In this document: piece after piece, positions 1 through 5,956 of the stretch
Numbering within the stretch: position 1 is the first letter of the stretch
Layout of the letters: each line of letters begins with the position of its first letter
Source: Deltaproteobacteria bacterium
GTDB lineage: Bacteria > Desulfobacterota > Desulfarculia > Adiutricales > Adiutricaceae
Assembly (NCBI GenBank): GCA_031288745.1
Contig: JAITQT010000057.1
Coordinates: 1 to 8,096, forward strand
Direction of reading: 5' to 3'
Length of the DNA stretch: 8,096 nt
Notes under the pieces: generated by a model
What the model saw: the letters and a program-made list of their open reading frames with translations, nothing else
Told to the model about the DNA's origin: nothing
Databases searched by the model: none
Translations under genes and position numbers: made by a program

Positions 1-16
1 TATATGGTTGGAGCAG
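1..16. repeat. 16-bp terminal direct repeat, left copy
   Basis: The first 16 bases (TATATGGTTGGAGCAG) are identical to the last 16 of the window. An exact match placed precisely at both ends is not expected by chance. It suggests that the sequence closes on itself as a circle or is one unit of a tandem repeat. It lies in non-coding DNA about 160 bp beyond the 3' end of the kinase gene. No integrase, transposase or tRNA accompanies it, so an attachment site or target-site duplication is less likely. Confidence 0.9.
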
Positions 17-32
17 AGAGCTAAGTAGAAAC

Positions 33-57
33 GTTAAAAGAACTAATGTTAAGAACG
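33..57 (+). repeat. Imperfect tandem GTTAA(AA)GAAC motif
   Basis: GTTAAAAGAAC (33-43) is followed by GTTAAGAACG (48-57), two imperfect direct copies starting 15 bp apart. A further GTTAAAA lies at 8074-8080, which becomes close if the ends are joined. Short AT-rich direct repeats of this kind occur as regulator sites or as iterons in origins. With only two or three imperfect copies, neither role can be assigned. Confidence 0.3.
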
Positions 58-115
58 TAAGGGTATGCTAAAACTTAATTACAACTCGAAAGTCGCTACT
101 AGCCTCAACGTGGGG

Positions 116-141
116 AAAAAAAGACTTGGTGAACGGTTACC
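116..141 (-). terminator. Weak candidate terminator after the kinase gene
   Basis: Reading leftward from the kinase stop, the first plausible stop signal is an imperfect palindrome at 128-141 (GGT and ACC ends) followed by seven T on the minus strand (116-122). The palindrome pairs poorly in its middle, so the hairpin would be weak. A T6 run (142-147) on the other side gives the same shape on the plus strand, so it could be bidirectional. It also contains a GGTGAACG motif resembling the palindrome upstream of the MCP gene, and may be a protein-binding site instead. No better terminator is visible in 1-178. Confidence 0.22.
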
Positions 142-178
142 TTTTTTATAAAAGAAAAAGTGGGTTAAAAGGGGTTTT

Positions 179-3133
179 TTAGGCCGAAACCGGGGTGGCC
201 AGAGTCTCCTGCTTGGAGTCGTTCTCGTCCTCATTTTCGTTTGGAGCCGGGGCCCATTTAGCAATGGCCTTAAAAAGCTCTTCTATGTCGATAGGTTTAT
301 TTACGTGATCGTTCATGCCCGCCTTTAGGCTCAACTCCTTATCGCCGCTCATGGCGTGGGCGGTCATGGCCACTATGGGCAAATCCTTAAAGCCTTGTAG
401 CTCTCTTATGTGTTTTGTGGCTTCCAAACCGTCCATCTCGGGCATCTGGATGTCCATGAGAACTAAGGAATAGGCATTGGCCTGAACCTTTTCAACTGCC
501 TCTCGGCCGTTGCCGGCTATAGTGACTACAAAGCCGGCCTTTTTGAGAATAGAGCTAGCTACTAACTGATTGACCTCGTTATCTTCCACTAGCAATATCG
601 AGGCCCCCTTGAGGTGGGCCACTAAATCGGAGTAGTCGGCCTTGGGCTTTTTTTTGGGTTTAGGAGTTTGCGGGGCTTTATCAAGGTTAGTGGATATGGT
701 GTTTTCCAAGGTTTTCGGGGAAAAAGGCTTGGTGAGGAAAAGTTTTAAGCCTTCGCCCGCAGCTTCGTTTTGCAGTTGTTGCGGGGCTAGGCTCGGCAGC
801 ATCAAAATGGTTAAGGCCGAAGAGAAATATGGGTTGATGAGTTTAAAAACCTCTATGCCATTTAATTCTGGCATCTGGTAGTCGATTAGGATTAAAGAGG
901 GCATGGGCTCGCCCTTTGATTTTAAGCGGGTTATTCTAGAATGGGCGTCTTTACCGGAGGCCATCTTAGTGACTTCAAAGCCTAAATTGATCAATTGACG
1001 ACTTAAAATCTCAAGAGAGGAGGGGTTATCGTCTATGATCATAGCCTGACGGCCCTCGAAAGGTCGGTTTGGCGTTTTGGGAATGAAAGATTCGGTCAGT
1101 CCGAAACGGGCGGTAAAGGCAAAGGTGCTGCCTTCACCCGGGACGCTTTCGCACCAGATTTGCCCGTTCATCATCTCCACCAGCCGTTTGGTGATCGTTA
1201 GCCCCAATCCTGTGCCTCCGTACTTACGGGTGGTGGAACTATCGGCTTGAGTAAAGGGAGTAAAGAGGTTTTTTCTTTGTTCTGGGGTTAAACCTATGCC
1301 GCTATCTTGCACAGTAATGCGTAAAGTCACTGTTTGAGTGATCTCATCAATTACTTCCATTCGGGTGACTATTTGCCCCTCGGAGGTGAATTTTATGGCG
1401 TTGCTAATAAGGTTGTTAAGGATTTGAGAGAGCCTAACGGGATCGCCGACGAGTTTTTTGGGTAAGAATTCGGGCGGGTCGATAAAAAATTCTAGATTTT
1501 TCTCAGCTGCTCTAATTGATTGCATCTCCATGATTTCGCTTAAAAGTTCGTCGAGATCGAACTCGGTCTGCTCCATTTCAAGCTTACCTGCTTCGATTTT
1601 GGAAAAATCCAGAATATCGTTGATAATTCTTAATAGGGCTTTGGCCGCAGTTTGGGTGCGCGAGACGTACTCTTGCTGCTGCTGGTCGAGTTCGGTTTGC
1701 AAACACAAATGGCTCAAGCCTATGATAGCATTCATGGGGGTGCGAATTTCGTGGCTCATATTGGCCAAAAATTCGCTCTTGGCCTTCGTGCTGGCCTCGG
1801 CAGCTTCCCTAGCTTCACTCAGGGCCCTTTCTTTTTCGGCCATTTCGGTGACGTCCATTAACCAAAACATCAGACCTATTCGGCCTTCGTATTCGCTTTT
1901 AAAAGCGTTGAGGAGCATGTGGCGAATATTACCTAGGGAGTCTAAAATATCTAATTCTTCCCAGCTCAGTCGGCCCTTGCGATCTAAGGTGCGCATGACC
2001 CTTTCGCCCTCATCAACGTCGGCGTAAATCTTTAGGATCGATTCGCCTATATTCAGACCTAAGGTCCGGCGGGCAAAGGGAGTTAAAAAGCGCGCTTCTC
2101 CGTCGACGCTGATTAAAAAGGCCACTGGGCTATTGTCGAGGATTTTTTGGAGTAGAGTCCGTTCCCTCTCGATTTGGGCTTCGGCGGCCTTAAGTTTTCT
2201 TAAATCTCTATAATAGCAAAGCACCAGTTCCCCTTCGGGGCTAGCTACTTTTACTAAATGAACCTCAGATTGGATGGGCTCGCCATCGAGAGATTGAAAG
2301 AGCCACTCAAAGCTAATTTGGTCTTCCTCAAAGGCTCGCTTTAGATAGGCTGGAAAGAGATGCTCGGAAATCGAGCCGTCGGGTTGGTAGGCGGGAGAGA
2401 GCTGATTAAAATAATCAAAATAGCTTTGTTTGTCAGGTAAGCCGAAAATAGGAATGACGGAGCGGTTGCAATCTATTTGCTTAAGAGAGGAATCCCAAAG
2501 GCTGCAGGCCATGGGCATGGAGTCGAGCATGAGGCGGTAGTGTTCGATCTCCCCAAAATTGGGGACGTTTAGGTCCTCCGGTTCGCGTATTGATAAGGGA
2601 GGCGGGCTAGTGCCGAATGATTGACTGGCTTCGTCACTACAGCGAGAGATAATTTCTAAGCTGAGCGAGTTATCTGCTCGCGCAGTCACCACTGCAGAGG
2701 TGAACGCCTTTAGCCAGCGGCCTTGTTGACAATTCCAAAGAAGGTGCCTTAGGGTAAAGCCGTCGCGCCCCAAGCGCAGGCACTGGAGGAAGCATTCGAT
2801 TAAAAGGTCGCGGTCGCTAAAATGGAAATGATTGTGGAAAAGTTCGCGGGGGTCTGTGGGCCACTTTTCAGGGCCCTCTCCAATAAGAGAGGAGAGGTTA
2901 GGCGGGTAATTAATGGTGAGGAGATATTGACTATTATCAGTTGTTTGGCCTTCTATAGCCGTTTTATTTGTCTCTTTCTCCTCCAAAGCTAAAGAGCCGC
3001 CCTCCGAATCGACATCTGCTTGGGCGAAAGTTACCGAGGCCTTCAAATAAGTCAATCCCCCCGCGTTCAAAAGAGCGAAGGGGTGGTCGTTAATAAGACT
3101 TTCAATAGGGGTGAGAAAAAAAGTCCAGGACAT
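179..3133 (-). CDS. PAS-containing hybrid histidine kinase with two receiver domains (HisKA-HATPase-REC-REC)
   Basis: A soluble sensor kinase of about 984 residues with no membrane segment, so it should sense a cytoplasmic signal. Numbered from the ATG at 3133, a degenerate PAS-like segment lies at about 92-166, followed by PAS domains at about 199-311 and 327-430, each ending in a charged helical linker. HisKA follows with phospho-acceptor His461 (SHEIRTP), then HATPase_c with an N box (Asn574/Asn578), G1 (DSGIGL, about 610-615) and G2 (GGTGLGL, 639-645). REC1 (about 696-816) has Asp701/Asp702, Asp751 and Lys802, but proline (780) replaces the switch Thr/Ser. REC2 (about 844-961) is complete, with Glu/Asp850-851, Asp894, Thr924 and Lys946. 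There is no HPt domain, so a separate HPt protein and regulator are implied (family knowledge). The REC1-REC2 linker KPKKKPK is encoded by an A8 run (648-655). I chose ATG 3133; an in-frame TTG at 3145 would add four residues. Neither start has its own Shine-Dalgarno. The domain call is secure; the signal is unknown. Confidence 0.95.
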   Translation of the reverse strand: MSWTFFLTPIESLINDHPFALLNAGGLTYLKASVTFAQADVDSEGGSLALEEKETNKTAIEGQTTDNSQYLLTINYPPNLSSLIGEGPEKWPTDPRELFHNHFHFSDRDLLIECFLQCLRLGRDGFTLRHLLWNCQQGRWLKAFTSAVVTARADNSLSLEIISRCSDEASQSFGTSPPPLSIREPEDLNVPNFGEIEHYRLMLDSMPMACSLWDSSLKQIDCNRSVIPIFGLPDKQSYFDYFNQLSPAYQPDGSISEHLFPAYLKRAFEEDQISFEWLFQSLDGEPIQSEVHLVKVASPEGELVLCYYRDLRKLKAAEAQIERERTLLQKILDNSPVAFLISVDGEARFLTPFARRTLGLNIGESILKIYADVDEGERVMRTLDRKGRLSWEELDILDSLGNIRHMLLNAFKSEYEGRIGLMFWLMDVTEMAEKERALSEAREAAEASTKAKSEFLANMSHEIRTPMNAIIGLSHLCLQTELDQQQQEYVSRTQTAAKALLRIINDILDFSKIEAGKLEMEQTEFDLDELLSEIMEMQSIRAAEKNLEFFIDPPEFLPKKLVGDPVRLSQILNNLISNAIKFTSEGQIVTRMEVIDEITQTVTLRITVQDSGIGLTPEQRKNLFTPFTQADSSTTRKYGGTGLGLTITKRLVEMMNGQIWCESVPGEGSTFAFTARFGLTESFIPKTPNRPFEGRQAMIIDDNPSSLEILSRQLINLGFEVTKMASGKDAHSRITRLKSKGEPMPSLILIDYQMPELNGIEVFKLINPYFSSALTILMLPSLAPQQLQNEAAGEGLKLFLTKPFSPKTLENTISTNLDKAPQTPKPKKKPKADYSDLVAHLKGASILLVEDNEVNQLVASSILKKAGFVVTIAGNGREAVEKVQANAYSLVLMDIQMPEMDGLEATKHIRELQGFKDLPIVAMTAHAMSGDKELSLKAGMNDHVNKPIDIEELFKAIAKWAPAPNENEDENDSKQETLATPVSA

Positions 3134-3145
3134 TTTTTTTACCAA

Positions 3146-3196
3146 TTAGAGGCGCCAAACGCCGCAAATGGAAAAACCGGGCGTAGGGCCAGACAA
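3146..3196 (-). CDS. Possible 16-codon leader ORF abutting the kinase start
   Basis: A TTG codon at 3196-3194 lies 7 nt after GGAG of a clear Shine-Dalgarno (AGGAGAG, 3208-3202). It opens 16 codons (product MSGPTPGFSICGVWRL) that end in TAA at 3148-3146. The next codon, in the same frame, is the kinase's possible TTG start at 3145, with ATG 3133 four codons on. It occupies most of the gap between the LysM and kinase genes. It may be a translated leader feeding ribosomes to the kinase by reinitiation, or the true kinase N-terminus broken by one stop codon or a sequence error, or nothing. Its peptide resembles nothing I know. Confidence 0.3.
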   Translation of the reverse strand: MSGPTPGFSICGVWRL

Positions 3197-3201
3197 AAAG
3201 G

Positions 3202-3208
3202 CTCTCCT
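3202..3208 (-). promoter_or_regulatory. Shine-Dalgarno in the LysM-kinase gap
   Basis: AGGAGAG on the minus strand is the only good ribosome-binding sequence between the LysM stop (3223) and the kinase ATG (3133). It is about 70 nt from that ATG, too far to serve it directly, but ideally spaced (7 nt from GGAG) for the TTG of the 16-codon ORF. It therefore bears on where kinase translation begins. Confidence 0.45.
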
Positions 3209-3222
3209 GGATAAGGCGTTCG

Positions 3223-5688
3223 CTAGTTAAGATCTTGAACTGAGACTGAATTATCATTTTGTTTAACATCTGAAAGCGTGGCATCAGGTTGAATAACCTC
3301 CGGCGGAGCGGCGCTTTGATTAGTTTGCGGAAGGTCATCGTCGTTAAAATTATTGGCCGCCGGTCTCTGGACCTGCGACGGTTTATCTCCCTCTAATCCA
3401 GTCGCCGCAGATGCGGCTATGGGTTTAAAATGGAGGACCACCACGTTTTGGTTGGGGTCGAGAGAGGTCATGTTATCGGGTAAGGCCACGGGCGTAAAAA
3501 GATAGGAACGTTGGTTAAATTTAAAACACTGACCAGCTATGGTTAGCTCTATGCCGGGGCCGCCAGTGGAAGAGCCGTTTAATACTAAATTGGGGGTTAC
3601 GGTCAAATTTTCGGAGACGAGGATACTTTTTAAAACTGATTCAATATCCTTAGGGCTGGAGATAACGTTAAAGCCGTTATCGCGCAATAAACGCAGCTCT
3701 TTGGTAGAAAAATCTCCGTACTCTAAAATGTTGCGGTTCTTTTCCGTCTCCCAAAAAACATCTGGCACATCTTCGGCGTTGGCCCCTCCAGTGACCACTC
3801 GGTTGCGGACAGTATCTATTTTAACTCCTAACCTCGGTGAATAACCAAAACTACGAATGACGGAGGCGGCGAAGGCGCTGGGATTGCGCTCGACTTCTAT
3901 GACGGTAAAGTTATTGACCGGGGTTAAAGCCTTAGGTTTAGGGGCAGCTAAACGGCCTTGGTAGAGATCTATAACCTTAATGCCATGATCGCCTAAAAAT
4001 TTAGACCAGACCAACGGTGTGCCATCGTCAATACTAGGGGATAGGTTAATAACCATGGGCTGACCTCGGTTCCACGATTCGGCCGTGGGCCAGATAAGCC
4101 AATCGCTAGTTATTTTAAGGCGTACGTCTCGGCCGCCTTCAAAGGGTTTAGTTTTATCGAAGACTCGGTAATAGCCACATTGGTTAAATAGCTTAGATAA
4201 AGTTTGCTCCAAGGGCTCGTTTTTAGGACTTTGAAAGATAGAGTAATCCGGGTGCTTGGCTGAAAAGCGTTTAACCAGATCTTCGGGGAGCTGGGAGCTA
4301 AGATCTAAAATGATCTTGCGGCCGTTCTGCAGCTCTAAGATAGGGAAGGCTGCGGTGTCGATATCGAAATGAGGCGGCTCGTCTAAGGGCAGAAATAGAC
4401 GGCCTTTGTTATTAATTTTTTCCCCAAGCCGACTAAAGATAAGGCTGACCATAAGTTTGGCGTTTTGGGAGTCGGCCGTAGGTAGCTGGGCCGAAGGTAG
4501 TCTCTTAACCGGGGTTGAGTATTTGTCCCCGGCAGCGGGGGCCGGAGGTTGGACGGTCTTTTCTTTAGTTTCATCCTTAGCCAGCTCTGTGGCTACCGCT
4601 TTAGCCGATTTTTTCTTATTACGAGTCTTTGCGGCCGAGGCCAGAGAAGAGTCTGGGCGGCCGAAATCAGCTAGATAATTACCTAAGGCTGGAATTTTTA
4701 ACTCAGCCCCGGTGGAAATGACGTTAGGGCTTTTTAGGTCGTTTAATTGAACGGTTAGTTTTATTAAATGTGGATAAATTAGATTTTTATCCAATCCCTC
4801 GCGCCTAAGAAGTCTTTCCAAAGTATCGCCTTTGCGTACCTTAACCGTGCGGTAGGTTACCCCTGCATGGTTGGTTTCCAGTGGCCCTTGATTGAGGACG
4901 CTGGGCGTAGATTTTGGAGTGGTTTTTCGAATTTCAACTGGTTCCGAGGTTGAATCTAAAGATGTACTTGGCGAACTATTAAGGCCAGAAGAGGCTTTCG
5001 GGTTATCAGGCTTGGGGTCTTCTACCTTACTCTGAGCTTTGGCAGAACCTTTAGCCGTCACTGGCCTAGCACCGGTTTGGTTAGCCGCAGGCTCTATGCC
5101 TTGAGGAAATATCTTATACTCTCCTTCGGCTAGCTCCGGTTCTGGTTGGACTTGGCGTTTAACGGTCACTTTGGTAGGGCGCTGTTTAGGCTGACCTATT
5201 TCGTAGGTGGCGACGTTTTCTAAATCGACTTCGGTCTCTAATTTTTGGCTCTCTTGGGGTGGCTCAAGGCCTTTAGCCGAGGGTAAAAATATAGTTTGAC
5301 CAGCTGAGATTTGATTTAGGTTAGCTATGGCCGGATTAAGCTCGCTGACTAGTCTCATCAGCTGGGCCTCGCGCTGTTGATCGGGCTTAGAGGGTATTAA
5401 GCCATGATCTTTAAGAATGGAGGCTATATTATCCCCTTGTCGTACGGAATAGGTATCTATAGTGAAGGTTAAATCCTCAAAGGAGTAAATCTCAACGTTT
5501 TTAGTTAAAGTAATATCGGCAGCCAGATCAGTCGTAGTTCCGCTTTGCTCTTGCTCCATAGGCTCGTTTTGGGCCATAAGGGTAGAGGGAGAAAGGAGGA
5601 AAAAAAACAAGAAATAAACCACGACTCGAGCGCGCCAAAATTTAAGGCGCCCGCGAGGTTTAAACCGCGTTTGGCTACGAGTAGGCAA
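3223..5688 (-). CDS. Exported protein with two LysM domains and a conserved-looking C-terminal domain of unknown function
   Basis: A secreted, probably periplasmic peptidoglycan-binding protein of about 821 residues. Numbered from TTG 5688, a basic N-region (RGRLKFWRAR) precedes a hydrophobic core (about 22-38) and a likely signal-peptidase site after LMA (residue 39). LysM 1 is at about 77-136 (YSVRQGDNIASIL...ISAGQTIFLP) and LysM 2 at about 278-334 (VKVRKGDTLERLL...ISTGAELKIP). They are separated by a Pro/Ser/Lys-rich linker and followed by another. A folded region at about 409-755 contains two helix-strand units that look alike (near 470-500 and 660-690), and the only two cysteines of the exported form (about 504 and 721). 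The tail is disordered, rich in Asn, Gln and Asp. LysM domains bind N-acetylglucosamine-containing glycans; no catalytic hydrolase domain is visible, so a structural or scaffolding role is inferred. I chose TTG 5688 because GGAG lies 9 nt upstream; TTG 5733 would add 15 residues but has no Shine-Dalgarno. The signal-peptide core contains a T8 run (5600-5607). Confidence 0.9.
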   Translation of the reverse strand: MPTRSQTRFKPRGRLKFWRARVVVYFLFFFLLSPSTLMAQNEPMEQEQSGTTTDLAADITLTKNVEIYSFEDLTFTIDTYSVRQGDNIASILKDHGLIPSKPDQQREAQLMRLVSELNPAIANLNQISAGQTIFLPSAKGLEPPQESQKLETEVDLENVATYEIGQPKQRPTKVTVKRQVQPEPELAEGEYKIFPQGIEPAANQTGARPVTAKGSAKAQSKVEDPKPDNPKASSGLNSSPSTSLDSTSEPVEIRKTTPKSTPSVLNQGPLETNHAGVTYRTVKVRKGDTLERLLRREGLDKNLIYPHLIKLTVQLNDLKSPNVISTGAELKIPALGNYLADFGRPDSSLASAAKTRNKKKSAKAVATELAKDETKEKTVQPPAPAAGDKYSTPVKRLPSAQLPTADSQNAKLMVSLIFSRLGEKINNKGRLFLPLDEPPHFDIDTAAFPILELQNGRKIILDLSSQLPEDLVKRFSAKHPDYSIFQSPKNEPLEQTLSKLFNQCGYYRVFDKTKPFEGGRDVRLKITSDWLIWPTAESWNRGQPMVINLSPSIDDGTPLVWSKFLGDHGIKVIDLYQGRLAAPKPKALTPVNNFTVIEVERNPSAFAASVIRSFGYSPRLGVKIDTVRNRVVTGGANAEDVPDVFWETEKNRNILEYGDFSTKELRLLRDNGFNVISSPKDIESVLKSILVSENLTVTPNLVLNGSSTGGPGIELTIAGQCFKFNQRSYLFTPVALPDNMTSLDPNQNVVVLHFKPIAASAATGLEGDKPSQVQRPAANNFNDDDLPQTNQSAAPPEVIQPDATLSDVKQNDNSVSVQDLN

Positions 5689-5697
5689 CTGGAACTG

Positions 5698-5701
5698 CTC
5701 C
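5698..5701 (-). promoter_or_regulatory. Ribosome-binding site supporting the LysM TTG start at 5688
   Basis: GGAG on the minus strand lies 9 nt upstream of the in-frame TTG at 5688-5686. The more upstream in-frame TTG (5733) is preceded by AT-rich sequence with no purine-rich site. The 5688 start also gives a signal peptide with a more ordinary N-region. Confidence 0.45.
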
Positions 5702-5764
5702 GTGGTGAAAAAATCGGGACAAAGTGGGACCAAGTTGAATGTAAAATAAAGATAACCAGGAGAT

Positions 5765-5808
5765 TTTTAAAAGGTTTTAGCCTCTAGGGAGGCGGTGCCT
5801 TTTTAAAA
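5765..5808 (-). other. Stem-loop in the leader of the LysM gene
   Basis: The inner stem is GCCTC (5780-5784) with GAGGC (5789-5793) around a 4-nt loop. The outer stem pairs AAAAGG (5769-5774) with CCTTTT (5798-5803), and extends through TTTT (5765-5768) and AAAA (5805-5808) past one bulged base. It falls just downstream of the predicted start of the LysM transcript and about 75 nt before the TTG at 5688. On the minus strand it is not followed by a U tract, so it is not a canonical terminator in the gene's direction. Read on the plus strand, its 3' side is CCTTTTT, which looks more terminator-like, but no plus-strand gene is present. It may be a 5' stabilising or regulatory hairpin. Confidence 0.45.
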
Positions 5809-5818
5809 TCTGAATTAA

Positions 5819-5847
5819 ATTATAACTCATATTTGATTATTTTGCAA
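5819..5847 (-). promoter_or_regulatory. Sigma70-type promoter for the LysM gene
   Basis: On the minus strand, TTGCAA (5847-5842) is followed by exactly 17 bases and then TATAAT (5824-5819). The -10 matches the consensus fully and the -35 in four of six positions. Transcription would begin near 5812, giving a leader of roughly 125 nt to the TTG at 5688. The site sits in an AT-rich stretch after the MCP stop, so the LysM gene, and probably the kinase, can be expressed apart from the MCP gene. Confidence 0.7.
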
Positions 5848-5956
5848 ATATTTAAGTTAAAAAGGAAAATGTCTCGGTATCCGGGAATAGCGCCCAAGTC
5901 TTAAAAGGCTAAAGTATAAAGTCTGCTTAAGTAGGTAGAAATTATTAAAAAAAAGA

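Noticed and set aside
1..16. Terminal repeats as attachment sites of an integrative element
   Set aside because: No integrase, excisionase or tRNA target is present; circular closure or an assembly overlap explains exact end-to-end identity more simply.
79..264. 61-codon minus-strand frame overlapping the kinase 3' end
   Set aside because: Out of frame with the kinase over much of its length, low-complexity basic and phenylalanine-rich product, no domain.
1458..2027. Open frame of 189 codons on the plus strand, antisense to the kinase
   Set aside because: It lies opposite the HisKA/PAS2 coding region, its Ser/Leu-rich product shows no domain, and the kinase frame is certain. It is a shadow of biased codon use.
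4406..4678. 90-codon plus-strand frame opposite the LysM linker
   Set aside because: Mirrors the Ala/Lys-rich linker of the real gene on the other strand; no ribosome site or recognisable domain.
5940..5956. T-rich tract after the MCP stop as an intrinsic terminator
   Set aside because: There is an eight-T run on the minus strand but no GC-rich hairpin before it; the tract directly follows the stop codon.
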